A stretch of DNA of 64,000 nt from Acidovorax soli. GTDB taxonomy: Bacteria; Pseudomonadota; Gammaproteobacteria; Burkholderiales; Burkholderiaceae_C. Under the pieces are notes generated by a model. The model searched no databases. It was not told where the DNA came from and saw only the letters and a list, made by a program, of their open reading frames with translations. Both the position numbers and the translations under genes were made by a program. Positions 50,432-64,000 of the stretch are shown here, piece after piece. The DNA lies in assembly GCF_014207955.1 (NCBI RefSeq), contig NZ_JACHLK010000006.1, positions 310,001 to 374,000 of the forward strand, in the 5' to 3' direction. The first letter of the stretch is position 1, and the number at the start of each line of letters is the position of its first letter.

Positions 50432-50484
50432 GCGGTTCCAACCGCGATGGAAGTGAATGTAAATAGTCTTTACTATTTCGTCAA
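50432..50484 (-). promoter_or_regulatory. Sigma-70 promoter with dyad filling its spacer
   Basis: Minus-strand TTGACG (complement of 50479-50484), a 17-base spacer, then TACATT (complement of 50456-50461). The spacer plus one -10 base is a perfect inverted repeat AAATAGT-CTTT-ACTATTT (50461-50478). A second dyad GCGGTTCCAACCGC lies at 50432-50445, about 4-17 bases after the expected start point. The arrangement predicts a strong, regulated promoter. Confidence 0.7.
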
Positions 50485-50520
50485 CTGCCTGAAGAGAATT
50501 TTTTCGAAGGCCCCCCGCCC

Positions 50521-51366
50521 TCAAGGCAAAGGCGCGGACCTTTCGCGCCACTGCAGCACCCGGGCGACAAAGTCTGCATGGCCCGCGGCCGGTTGCTGCA
50601 GCAACGGCAGGCCCGTGCCACGTACCGCCCACTCCAGCGCCTGCGTCCAGCACAGGCCATCGGACGGCTGCGCCTGTTGGCGCGCCAAGGCGCCCAGCAC
50701 CAGCTCCTGCCCCCAGAAGTACACCTGTTTGGCCTGCACGTTCGACTGCATGCGCTGCACGTCGGCCAGCGTGCGTGGCTCGGCGATATCCAGCCAGATG
50801 TCGGCAAACAGGAAATCGATTGCTGGCGCGCCCATCGGCGGCTTCCATTCCAGGGCATCGGCCTGCACGAGATCGACCTTGCTGGCAGCCGACTCCGGCA
50901 GGCCCGCGAGCACCTGGCACTGGTCGAAGAGCTCCAGCACCTCGGCGTCGCGCTCCACCACCGTGACCTTGCACACGGCAGGCTGCAGCGCCATGTTGGC
51001 CGTCGTCCAGCCCATGCCCAGGCCCAGGCCCATCACGACCGTGCTCCCATGCGCGTGGCGGCAGGCCAGTTCCTGGCTCTCGATTTCAAAGGGGGAGAGC
51101 GACATCCAGGTCTCCCAGCGATCGCCGACGCCTTGGCGCAGCAGCACGGCGGAATCCGCGGAGACACAGGAACCACTGTGGTAGCCGCGGTCCAGGCCCA
51201 CGCGGCCACGCTGCATGCGCCATCGCCCCACGGCACCTTCGGGGTACTGGGGCATGTGCCAGGGAGATTCGAACAGCGGCAGTCCGAGCGCCTGCGCCAA
51301 GGCAGCAGCCAGAGGCTGCGGAAAGGGGGATAGATCGGAGGATGGCGGTGTGTGCACAGCAGCCAT
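50521..51366 (-). CDS. Spermidine-synthase-like SAM-binding protein
   Basis: 281-residue protein with a Rossmann methyltransferase/aminopropyltransferase-type core. TVVMGLGLGMGWTTANMAL (about residues 116-134) is the nucleotide-binding loop, VTVVERDAEVLELF holds the acidic ribose-binding residue, and VDLVQADALEW and IDFLFADIW follow. The aminopropyl acceptor-site residues of true SpeE are not evident, so activity as polyamine synthase is unproved. The start MAAVHTPPSS at 51366 is the first ATG. It is between the small-ORF unit and tRNA-Phe on the same strand. Confidence 0.75.
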   Translation of the reverse strand: MAAVHTPPSSDLSPFPQPLAAALAQALGLPLFESPWHMPQYPEGAVGRWRMQRGRVGLDRGYHSGSCVSADSAVLLRQGVGDRWETWMSLSPFEIESQELACRHAHGSTVVMGLGLGMGWTTANMALQPAVCKVTVVERDAEVLELFDQCQVLAGLPESAASKVDLVQADALEWKPPMGAPAIDFLFADIWLDIAEPRTLADVQRMQSNVQAKQVYFWGQELVLGALARQQAQPSDGLCWTQALEWAVRGTGLPLLQQPAAGHADFVARVLQWRERSAPLP

Positions 51367-51414
51367 CTTAGGAAATGGGCCACCCAGCCGTCCAGTGGAA
51401 CCGCCCCCTGAATG

Positions 51415-51448
51415 CAAAACGCCCCAGCACCGTTGAAGATACTGGGGC
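51415..51448 (-). terminator. Terminator downstream of tRNA-Phe
   Basis: On the minus strand GCCCCAG (complement of 51442-51448), 14-base loop, CTGGGGC (complement of 51421-51427), then GTTTTG. It lies 9 bases after the tRNA-Phe end. Confidence 0.75.
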
Positions 51449-51457
51449 ATTGCGATT

Positions 51458-51533
51458 TGGTGGCCTGGGGCGGAATCGAACCACCGACACAAGGATTTTC
51501 AATCCTCTGCTCTACCGACTGAGCTACCGGGCC
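51458..51533 (-). tRNA. tRNA-Phe (GAA)
   Basis: 76 bases with encoded CCA (51458-51460). Acceptor GGCCCGG/CCAGGCC region pairs with tolerated wobble, the anticodon stem GAGGA-TTGAAAA-TCCTT gives GAA, T-arm GGTGGTTCGATTCCGCC-like with TTCGATT loop. Canonical in contrast to the array at 49187-49836. Confidence 0.95.
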
Positions 51534-51590
51534 TGAGCCTCAAATTATAGCCAGAAAATTGGCCCTAAAAAGATTGTGGATCAATTTTTT

Positions 51591-52271
51591 TCAGGCGCGC
51601 TTGCCGCGGCCCAGGTCCACGCCCAGCTGGCGCAGCTTGCGGTACAGGTGGGTGCGCTCCAGGCCGGTCTTTTCGGCCACGCGGGTCATGGAGCCGCCTT
51701 CGCGGGCCAGGTGGAATTCGAAGTAGGCTTTCTCGAAACCGTCGCGCGCCTCGCGCAGCGGGCGGTCCAGATCGAAACCCTGGTGCGAATGCGGGCCGGT
51801 TTCCACGCCGGACAGGGCCGTGATCACGGGCACCTGGGTGAACGGAGCGTCGGCTGGCGCAGCGGCCGGCGCCTGCACGGCGGCCACGGGTGCAGCATGG
51901 TGTGCGGCGTTGCGCGCCAGGCCCTGCTCCACCGCCTTGAGCAGCTTTTGCAGGGTGATGGGCTTTTCCAGAAACGAGAAGGCGCCGATGCGGGTGGCCT
52001 CCACCGCCGTGTCGATGGTGGCGTGGCCGCTCATCATGATGACGGGCATGGTCAGCACACCGCCGGTGGCCCACTCCTTGAGCAGCGACACACCATCGGT
52101 ATCGGGCATCCAGATGTCGAGCAGCACCAGGTCATAGCTGCTGCCTGCACGCGCAGCACGGGCTTGCGTCGCGTTCTCTGCGAGGTCCACGCTGTGGCCT
52201 TCGTCGTTCAGGATTTCGGACAGCAGGTCGCGAATGCCGAGCTCATCGTCGACCACCAGAATGTTTGCCAT
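51591..52271 (-). CDS. NtrX-like response regulator lacking the AAA+ domain
   Basis: 226-residue regulator. Residues 1-115 are a receiver domain with Asp8-Asp9, phosphoacceptor Asp52 in LVLLDIWMPDTDG and Lys103 in FLEKPITL. An Ala/Pro-rich linker (about residues 118-150) leads to a Fis-type helix-turn-helix at the end (AREGGSMTRVAEKTGLERTH with YRKLRQLGV). The receiver and HTH match NtrX, but the central sigma-54 AAA+ ATPase domain is absent, so it should act as a simple activator or repressor. It is 41 bases after the NtrY-like kinase in the same direction. Confidence 0.9.
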   Translation of the reverse strand: MANILVVDDELGIRDLLSEILNDEGHSVDLAENATQARAARAGSSYDLVLLDIWMPDTDGVSLLKEWATGGVLTMPVIMMSGHATIDTAVEATRIGAFSFLEKPITLQKLLKAVEQGLARNAAHHAAPVAAVQAPAAAPADAPFTQVPVITALSGVETGPHSHQGFDLDRPLREARDGFEKAYFEFHLAREGGSMTRVAEKTGLERTHLYRKLRQLGVDLGRGKRA

Positions 52272-52312
52272 GTGTGTGAAAACGCCTTGGGAGGTACTGC
52301 GGGGCGGTGTTG

Positions 52313-54607
52313 TTATGCCGCCACCGCTGGTTCAGTGGCGAATGATAACGACACTTGGGCGCCCCGCACCACGCCATCTTCCACACGGTTGGACAGGTCG
52401 ATGCGGGCTCCGTGCTCGTCCGCGATCTTTTTCACCACTGCCAGACCCAGGCCGGTGCCACGCGGTTTGGTGGTGACATAGGGCTCGAAAGCGCGCTGCA
52501 GGATGTGTGCGGGAAAGCCGCTGCCGCTGTCCGAAACCGTGAGCCGCACACGCCCCGACGACTCGCTCCAGCGGGTGGTGATGCGCACGGGCGACAGGTT
52601 CTCGCCACCGGCTGCGCGCGCCTGTTCGGTCGCGTCCTGTGCGTTTTGCAGCAGGTTGTGCACCACCTGGCGCAGTTGCTGCGCATCGCCTGCAATCGCC
52701 GGGCAACGCGCGTCCAGCTCAGCTTTCACGGGGACCGTGGCATTTTCCTCGCCATACAGATGGAGTACATCGGCCACCAGTGCATTGATGTCCAGCGCGT
52801 GCAACTCGGCCGCCGGCAGGCGGGCGTAATCACGGAATTCGTTGACCAGGCGCTTCATGGCATCGACCTGCTCGACGATGGTCCGGACCGACTTGGCGAG
52901 CACCGCCTGTTCGGTCGCGCCGACCTTGCCGGTGAGCTTCATTTCCAACCGTTCGGCCGACAGCTGGATGGGCGTCAGGGGGTTCTTGATCTCATGCGCA
53001 AGGCGGCGCGCGACCTCTCCCCAGGCCTGCGCACGCTGCGCAGAAACGATCTCGGAAATGTCGTCAAAAACCAACAGTCGGGTCGAATCCGGGAGCTCGG
53101 CGCCCCGCGCAATGATGCTGGTCGCGTGCTGTCCGGCCCCGGCAAGCGAGGCGTGCAGCTCGAACGGATGCTGCCAGTGGTCCAGGCCATGGTGGTCACG
53201 CTCGCCCAGAAAGGCGGCAAACTGCTTTTGCACAGCGGCGGCAAAGTCCGCCAGGCCCGGCACCTCGGCCAAGGCCTGCCCTTCGTATGCAGCCATGGGC
53301 GCGCGCAGGATGCGTGTGGCCCCGGGGTTGGATGAGCGGATCGTGCCCGCCCCGTCGAGCACCATCACGCCAGCGGTGAGGTTGTCCAGGATGGTCTGCA
53401 GGTTGGCGCGCGCCGCGTCCACCTCGCTCATGCTCTGCTCCACGGCGCCCCGGGCATCGGCCAACTGCTGGGTCATGAGCGCGAACGAACGCGTCAGGCC
53501 CCCGAGCTCGTCCTTGCCCTGCAGGGCGGCCTTGGGGCTCAGGTTGCCGGCAGCCACCTCACGCACCCCCTCGGCCAGCACCAGCAGCGGTCGCACCAAC
53601 TGGTTGCCCAGCAGCACGGCGAGCAGCACGGCGCCGAAGACGGCCAGGAACAGGCTCAGCGTGAGCGTGCCCACATACATGCGCCGCAGGCCACCGCGCG
53701 CCAGGGCGCGCTCCTGGTACTCGCGGTTGGCTTCCTGCACGGCGATGGCGTTCTCCACCAGGGCCGGCGGCAGCATCAGCGTGGCCTGCAGGTAGCGCGG
53801 CTCGGCCAGCAGGCCCACGGTGGGGCTGCTGACCAGGGCGATGATCTTCACCCGTGCGTTCTGCACGGCGACAGGGTCGGCAATATCGTCCAGTCCCTCG
53901 ATCTGCGCCAGCGCACGCTGCTGGCGCACGGTGCGCAGCAGCGGCACGCCGGGTCGCTCGGGGTTCAGGCTGAAGCGCGACTGGCCGGCGCTGGCCACCG
54001 CCTGCCCAGCACCGTTCCACAAGATGACGTCGGTGGCCCCCAACTGGTCGCGGATGCGCTCGAGCACCACCCCGGCGGAAGCGTCAGGGACCTGCGCCAC
54101 CTGGGCACTGGCGGCGCGAGTCTTGGAGGCCATGTCGGTCGCCAGGGCATCGAGCGAGACGCGCGCCAGGTTCACCCCGGCGGACAGTGCCCCCTCGACC
54201 TTCACGTCGAACCAGCTTTCGATGGAACGGGTCACGAACTGATAGGACACCACATAGATCAGCACGCCAGGCACCAGGCCGACCAGCGCAAAGATGGCCG
54301 CCAACTTCACCAGCAGGCGGCTGCCGAAGCGGCCCCGGCGCAGGCGCAGCCACAGGCGCACCGCCACCCAGCCCAGCACCGCGAGCAGCAGCAGGGCCAC
54401 CAGCACGTTCACGCCGAACAGCCAGGCGTAGTTGCGCTCGTAGAGCGCGCGGTTGTTGGTGGCCAGGGTCAGCAAAAAGAGCAGCACCAGCCCGATGGCG
54501 GACATGATGGCCGCGCCCACCCCCACGGCCCAGCGCACGGCGCGGGACTGGCGCGCCGCCAGATGGGCCGAAGCCGACGTAGGCGCCGCCGGGCCCGAGG
54601 GGCTCAC
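52313..54607 (-). CDS. NtrY-like sensor histidine kinase
   Basis: 764-residue membrane kinase. Three N-terminal transmembrane helices (about residues 30-125) and a fourth near 330 frame an extracytoplasmic region; HAMP (about 345-400) and PAS (about 405-510) domains follow. The dimerisation domain has LAHEIKNPLTPIQLSAERL with the phosphorylated His538. The ATPase domain shows VHNLLQNAQDATEQ (N box), VSDSGSGFP (G1) and GTGLGLAVVKKI (G2). The architecture matches NtrY of NtrY/NtrX systems linked to nitrogen, redox and envelope responses. Its start codon overlaps the stop of the DUF4390 gene as ATGA. It precedes the NtrX-like gene. Confidence 0.95.
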   Translation of the reverse strand: MSPSGPAAPTSASAHLAARQSRAVRWAVGVGAAIMSAIGLVLLFLLTLATNNRALYERNYAWLFGVNVLVALLLLAVLGWVAVRLWLRLRRGRFGSRLLVKLAAIFALVGLVPGVLIYVVSYQFVTRSIESWFDVKVEGALSAGVNLARVSLDALATDMASKTRAASAQVAQVPDASAGVVLERIRDQLGATDVILWNGAGQAVASAGQSRFSLNPERPGVPLLRTVRQQRALAQIEGLDDIADPVAVQNARVKIIALVSSPTVGLLAEPRYLQATLMLPPALVENAIAVQEANREYQERALARGGLRRMYVGTLTLSLFLAVFGAVLLAVLLGNQLVRPLLVLAEGVREVAAGNLSPKAALQGKDELGGLTRSFALMTQQLADARGAVEQSMSEVDAARANLQTILDNLTAGVMVLDGAGTIRSSNPGATRILRAPMAAYEGQALAEVPGLADFAAAVQKQFAAFLGERDHHGLDHWQHPFELHASLAGAGQHATSIIARGAELPDSTRLLVFDDISEIVSAQRAQAWGEVARRLAHEIKNPLTPIQLSAERLEMKLTGKVGATEQAVLAKSVRTIVEQVDAMKRLVNEFRDYARLPAAELHALDINALVADVLHLYGEENATVPVKAELDARCPAIAGDAQQLRQVVHNLLQNAQDATEQARAAGGENLSPVRITTRWSESSGRVRLTVSDSGSGFPAHILQRAFEPYVTTKPRGTGLGLAVVKKIADEHGARIDLSNRVEDGVVRGAQVSLSFATEPAVAA

Positions 54608-55218
54608 TTGGCGCCTTCCGGCAGGGCGAGGCGCCCGGAGCGCGAGACCAGCAGGTTCCAGCCCGAGCGACCCACCGCGCCGATCTGGAACGGGCGGGGC
54701 AGCTGCGACATGTCGAGCCTGAAACGAAACTGTATCGAATGGCCTGCATCGGTATCGATTGCGGCGGCTTCTGCGATCTTCCAGCGCGAAACGCGCTGCA
54801 TTGCAGACAGCGCATCCTCCAGGTCGTCGAAATTCTGGCCCACCAGGGCCACGCCCACGCCGGTGTTGGTGATGGGCGATGCCGAGGTGCTCAGGCGCCA
54901 GCGCCGGGTCAGGGGCTGGTAGCTCAGCCGCAGGTAGCGCGTGGCCTCGGCAACCAGGCGGTCGGACCAGTACCAGCGGTCACGCATCACCTGCGCCTCC
55001 ATCACGAAGTACATGGGAATGCCCTTGCGCAGTGCGTCCTCGGCCAGCTCGGGCAGGTCGAACTCCAGGCTGGTGCTCAGGTAGATCCCGTCGTCCAGGC
55101 GCTGCAGCCGCAATTCGGCCACTTCGCCCCGGCTGGTCTCTGATCGGGCCGCCACCGGCCATGCCAGCAGGGTGATCAGCATCAAAAGCGCACCAATCCA
55201 CACCCAACGAGCTGCCAA
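54604..55218 (-). CDS. DUF4390-domain exported protein
   Basis: 204-residue predicted periplasmic protein. An N-terminal hydrophobic segment (VWIGALLMLITLLAWPVAA) acts as signal or anchor, followed by the DUF4390 domain (VAELRLQRLDDGIYLSTSLE, VMRDRWYWSDRLVAEATRYL, RFRLDMSQLPRPFQIGAVG, GWNLLVSRSGRLAL). The start is unsettled: TTG at 55216-55218 is used because it lies just after the rsmB stop; GTG 55203, ATG 55182 and an upstream GTG 55272 overlapping rsmB are alternatives. Position between rsmB and ntrY, with ATGA overlap to ntrY, is the usual Burkholderiales arrangement in my experience. Function unknown. Confidence 0.85.
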   Translation of the reverse strand: MAARWVWIGALLMLITLLAWPVAARSETSRGEVAELRLQRLDDGIYLSTSLEFDLPELAEDALRKGIPMYFVMEAQVMRDRWYWSDRLVAEATRYLRLSYQPLTRRWRLSTSASPITNTGVGVALVGQNFDDLEDALSAMQRVSRWKIAEAAAIDTDAGHSIQFRFRLDMSQLPRPFQIGAVGRSGWNLLVSRSGRLALPEGAK

Positions 55219-55222
55219 GCGC

Positions 55223-56650
55223 TCAGTCGGCCGATTTTTGCAACAGTGCGTAAAAAAATCCGTCGTGATCACCGATTCGATTGTCCGGGACAGCCCCCTG
55301 CTTGTCCGCTGCGCGGGGGATTAAATGCCCGGGCGAGGGGAGCAAATGTGCATCGGTGTTGTGTGCAAGAAACGTTTGCACCTGCGCGTCGCCCTCCGCA
55401 CGGAAGACGGAGCAGGTGCAGTACAGCAGCCGCCCGCCGGGCACAAGCAGTGGCCACAGGGTGGCCAAGAGCTGCTTTTGCAGGGCCGCCAGTTGGGCGA
55501 TGTCGGTCTCGCGGCGCAGCCAGCGCACGTCCGGGTGGCGGCGCACGATGCCGGAGGCGGTGCAGGGCGCATCGAGCAGAATGGCATCGAACAGCGCCCC
55601 GCCGCTGGCCGTGGGCCACCAGGTCTCGGGCCGGGCGGCGTCGGCCACCAGCACCTGGGCAGACAGGCCCAGGCGCGAAAGGGTCTGGTGGATGCGCTCA
55701 GCCCGCGAGGGGTCGATCTCCAGGGCGGTCACCTGCAGGGGGGCGCCCTCCCCGGCCATCTCCAGCAGGTGGGCGGTCTTGCCGCCGGGCGCGGCGCAGG
55801 CATCCAGCACCCTGAGGCTGCGCGTGCGGTCCATGCCCTGCAGCAGCAGCGGGGCCGCCTGCTGGGCCGCCATGTCCTGCACCGACACCCGGCCCTGTGC
55901 AAAACCAGGCAGCGCCTGCACCGGCAGCGGCCGCTGCAGCACCAGGCCGTCGGCGCCGGCCAGCTCGGCAGCAGCGCCCATCTCGGCCAGTTCCTGGTGG
56001 TACTGCGCCTGGCTCCCCCGCAGCCGGTTCACGCGCAGCGCCATCGGGGCATGGGTGTTGTTGGCGTGCAGGATCTGCTCCCACTGCGCGGGATGGTCCT
56101 TTTGCAGGCGCTTGATCCACCACAGCGGGTGGTTCCAGCGCGCCACGGGATCGGCATCGGTGGCCGCCACCAGGGCATCGCTTTCGCGCAGAAAACGCCG
56201 CAGGCAGGCATTGATGAACGAAGACTGGGCGCGCGTGGCCGGGTGGCGCTTGGCCGCTTCCACCGCCTGGTTGACGAGGGTGAACGGCTCGTAGGCGGCC
56301 TCGTCGGCACGCCAGCACAGCGCCAGCGCGGTGCACAGCAGGGCGTCCGCATCGGGCGGCGGCGGCCGCTTGGCCAACTGGCGCCGCAGCGCCTCGGCGC
56401 GCCCCAGGTTGCGCAGCACCTGGAACAGCAGGGCCTGCACGCCTGGGCGCAGCGCCGCGCCGACCGCGTCCAGCGCCGCCGTGCCCGAGGCGCCACCGCG
56501 GATCGCCTGGAGCACGCCGGCCACCGCGATGAGCTGCTGCCACAGCGCCACCTGGGGTGCGCCGCCGCTGGCAGCGGGCTGCACGGCATTGCGGTCGGCG
56601 CCAGGGCGCCGCTTGTCGGGCGCAGCGGGTTGGGGTCGTGCTGGTTTCAT
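55223..56650 (-). CDS. rsmB: 16S rRNA (cytosine(967)-C(5))-methyltransferase RsmB
   Basis: 475-residue enzyme methylating C967 of 16S rRNA. The N-terminal NusB-like helical domain (about residues 30-170) is followed by the SAM-dependent domain with VLDACAAPGGKTAHLLEM (SAM loop), LEIDPSRAERIHQTL, and the catalytic Cys motif LLDAPCTASGIVRRHPDVRW; the second Cys appears in LLYCTCSVFRAEGD. The start ATG 56650 opens a Pro-rich extension of about 25 residues. Full length is slightly more than the usual 430 because of that extension. Confidence 0.95.
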   Translation of the reverse strand: MKPARPQPAAPDKRRPGADRNAVQPAASGGAPQVALWQQLIAVAGVLQAIRGGASGTAALDAVGAALRPGVQALLFQVLRNLGRAEALRRQLAKRPPPPDADALLCTALALCWRADEAAYEPFTLVNQAVEAAKRHPATRAQSSFINACLRRFLRESDALVAATDADPVARWNHPLWWIKRLQKDHPAQWEQILHANNTHAPMALRVNRLRGSQAQYHQELAEMGAAAELAGADGLVLQRPLPVQALPGFAQGRVSVQDMAAQQAAPLLLQGMDRTRSLRVLDACAAPGGKTAHLLEMAGEGAPLQVTALEIDPSRAERIHQTLSRLGLSAQVLVADAARPETWWPTASGGALFDAILLDAPCTASGIVRRHPDVRWLRRETDIAQLAALQKQLLATLWPLLVPGGRLLYCTCSVFRAEGDAQVQTFLAHNTDAHLLPSPGHLIPRAADKQGAVPDNRIGDHDGFFYALLQKSAD

Positions 56651-56731
56651 GGTGGTGGGAACCTTGGGGTCGCCGCGCCCGGAGCGCGGTGTCTGGCTAT
56701 CAGTGGGAGGAAACCGGAAAAAGGCGAGGGA

Positions 56732-57325
56732 TCACAAGCCCTTGGCCGCCTTGAATCCAAAGACCCAGGCGAGCAAGCGGGCCGGAAACTGGTGGATGGC
56801 GGCATCGTGCTGCTCGGCGGCATGGTTGATCACCTGCACCGCCAGATCGATCTGCGCGTGGTGCTCTTCCCAGCGGATGGACCAGGGCGCCACCATCTCC
56901 CGGGCCCCCGGGCCATCGGCCTCGGTCACCACGCTGCGCCAGGTGGCGTCGAGCACGCTGCGCGCGGCGGTCAGCGCGGCCAGGGCGTCGCGCTGCAGGG
57001 GCTGCGAGCGCGCCACGGCCAGCGAAGCCCCCATCTGGGTGGTGGCACCGCGCAGGGCCGCGACCTTGGCCGGATCCAGCAGCGGAGTGGGCGGCTCGCT
57101 GCTGTCCGCAGCGCCACCCGCCGCTGCCGCAGGGGCCGCACTGTGGCCCTGGACCGCGTCGAACTCACCGAGCAGGGCAATCAGGCGCACCAGGTGGGCA
57201 TCCACGGCCCCGAAGGCCTGGACCACGGAGGAGCGCAGCCGTGTCAGGCGGTTGTAGGCCCCCAGGGCCCAGAACAGCATGATGGCGACAAAAATCCAGA
57301 AAAGGGGCGAAGACCACATACACAT
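56732..57325 (-). CDS. LemA-like membrane-anchored protein
   Basis: 197-residue protein with an N-terminal helix (SPLFWIFVAIMLFWALGAYN, about residues 6-25) and then a long coiled-coil-type region (RLTRLRSSVVQAFGAVDAHLVRLI) as in LemA; the following ARSQPLQRDALAALTAARSVL and the final PARLLAWVFGFK fit the family pattern, in which FPxxxxAxxFGF is typical. ATG 57325 and ATG 57319 are both possible, and no ribosome-binding site distinguishes them; a strong hairpin ends three bases before the first. Function of LemA proteins is unresolved. It lies downstream of rpoC after a terminator. Confidence 0.78.
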   Translation of the reverse strand: MCMWSSPLFWIFVAIMLFWALGAYNRLTRLRSSVVQAFGAVDAHLVRLIALLGEFDAVQGHSAAPAAAAGGAADSSEPPTPLLDPAKVAALRGATTQMGASLAVARSQPLQRDALAALTAARSVLDATWRSVVTEADGPGAREMVAPWSIRWEEHHAQIDLAVQVINHAAEQHDAAIHQFPARLLAWVFGFKAAKGL

Positions 57326-57327
57326 TG

Positions 57328-57359
57328 CCACGGGTTGGCGCTGCAGGCGCAACCCGTGG
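57328..57359 (-). promoter_or_regulatory. Stable hairpin immediately before the LemA-like start
   Basis: CCACGGGTTGGCGC and GCGCAACCCGTGG are complementary with one bulged G, loop about five bases, ending three bases before ATG 57325 on the minus strand. No T-run follows in either direction, so it is not a typical terminator. It would cover the ribosome-binding region. Confidence 0.55.
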
Positions 57360-57412
57360 CCGGAAAAAGAAAACGGAGGAGAACAAGCGCAGCGCACCGG
57401 CAGCGCTCCAAT

Positions 57413-57455
57413 AAAAACGCTCCCGGCCTGTCCGAAGACAGGGCGGGAGCGTTTT
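57413..57455. terminator. Bidirectional terminator between rpoC and LemA-like gene
   Basis: AAAACGCTCCCGGCCTGTC (57414-57432) and its complement GACAGGGCGGGAGCGTTTT (57437-57455) form a long stem with a CGAA loop and one bulge, with A-runs before and T-runs after. On the minus strand it ends the rpoBC transcript about 85 bases after the rpoC stop. Confidence 0.9.
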
Positions 57456-57538
57456 CGGGCCCGGGCCTGCACCGAACCAGGTCCCCATGCGCCGCGCATT
57501 GCTGCATCGCTGGGGCCTTGTCCGGTGCCACGGGGGCG

Positions 57539-61780
<4,242 letters not shown>

Positions 61781-61801
61781 AGTGACTCTTTCCTTTTCCG
61801 C

Positions 61802-64000
<2,199 letters not shown>

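Noticed and set aside
49187..50500. tRNA array region as a prophage or genomic-island remnant
   Set aside because: There is no integrase, transposase, att-like direct repeat or phage gene in the flanks; only the tRNA forms themselves are suggestive.

Overview
The window is GC-rich, densely coded DNA from a betaproteobacterium of the order Burkholderiales, most likely family Comamonadaceae (Acidovorax, Diaphorobacter or Alicycliphilus type). The assignment rests on DUF3567 and DUF3108 proteins, Bug-type tricarboxylate-transporter binding proteins, pilT/pilU, an NtrY/NtrX pair beside rsmB, and a GC-rich hairpin repeat at 41681-41780 of a kind I associate with this family. It is ordinary chromosome: rpoB and rpoC close the window, and I see no integrase, transposase, CRISPR array, rRNA or replication origin.

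Layout. 1-9.3 kb: a LysR regulator facing a zinc-free MDR oxidoreductase, small acetyltransferase/exporter/stress genes, then a catabolic block (fumarylacetoacetase-like enzyme, TraB-like protein, Bug protein) facing an IclR regulator. 9.5-14.6 kb: DUF3567 protein, AbrB-type membrane protein, a MocR regulator facing a GNAT enzyme, a hemerythrin and a nitroreductase. 14.6-18.2 kb: class II (B12) ribonucleotide reductase NrdJ, interrupted by a 380-residue LAGLIDADG intein placed exactly in front of the presumed thiyl-radical cysteine. 18.3-28.7 kb: ChaN-like lipoprotein, c-di-GMP protein with AGDEL and EAL motifs, PurU, a LysR/GNAT pair, D-lactate/glycolate-type dehydrogenase, LrgA/LrgB, DUF445 and an aminotransferase. 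28.8-37 kb: single-chain biotin-dependent acyl-CoA carboxylase and acyl-CoA ligase facing a TetR regulator across a double palindrome, followed by an orphan branched-chain-type binding protein and threonine aldolase.

37-45.8 kb: YggS, the pilT / cyclic-nucleotide-binding / pilU retraction cluster, a beta-hydroxyacid dehydrogenase, and an envelope/replication cluster matching E. coli rsmI-yraN-diaA-dolP, then an Hsp70-like protein. 45.9-48.9 kb: LysR/MFS pair and a second YdjA-like nitroreductase. 49.2-49.8 kb: a tight array of seven tRNA genes on the minus strand, several with non-canonical architecture. 50.1-50.5 kb: an isolated minus-strand unit with a near-consensus promoter (a perfect dyad fills its spacer), a 58-codon small ORF and a terminator hairpin. 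50.5-57.3 kb: spermidine-synthase-like protein, a canonical tRNA-Phe, then a compact ntrX-like/ntrY/DUF4390/rsmB/lemA-like run. 57.5-64 kb: rpoC and the 3' part of rpoB.

The most unusual items are the intein at the NrdJ radical cysteine, the non-canonical tRNA array, the small-ORF unit with its dyad-spacer promoter, and the four dyad operators between divergent regulator/target pairs. I found no complete new multi-gene defence or mobile system. All functional calls come from reading the sequence and remembered family features, without database searches.
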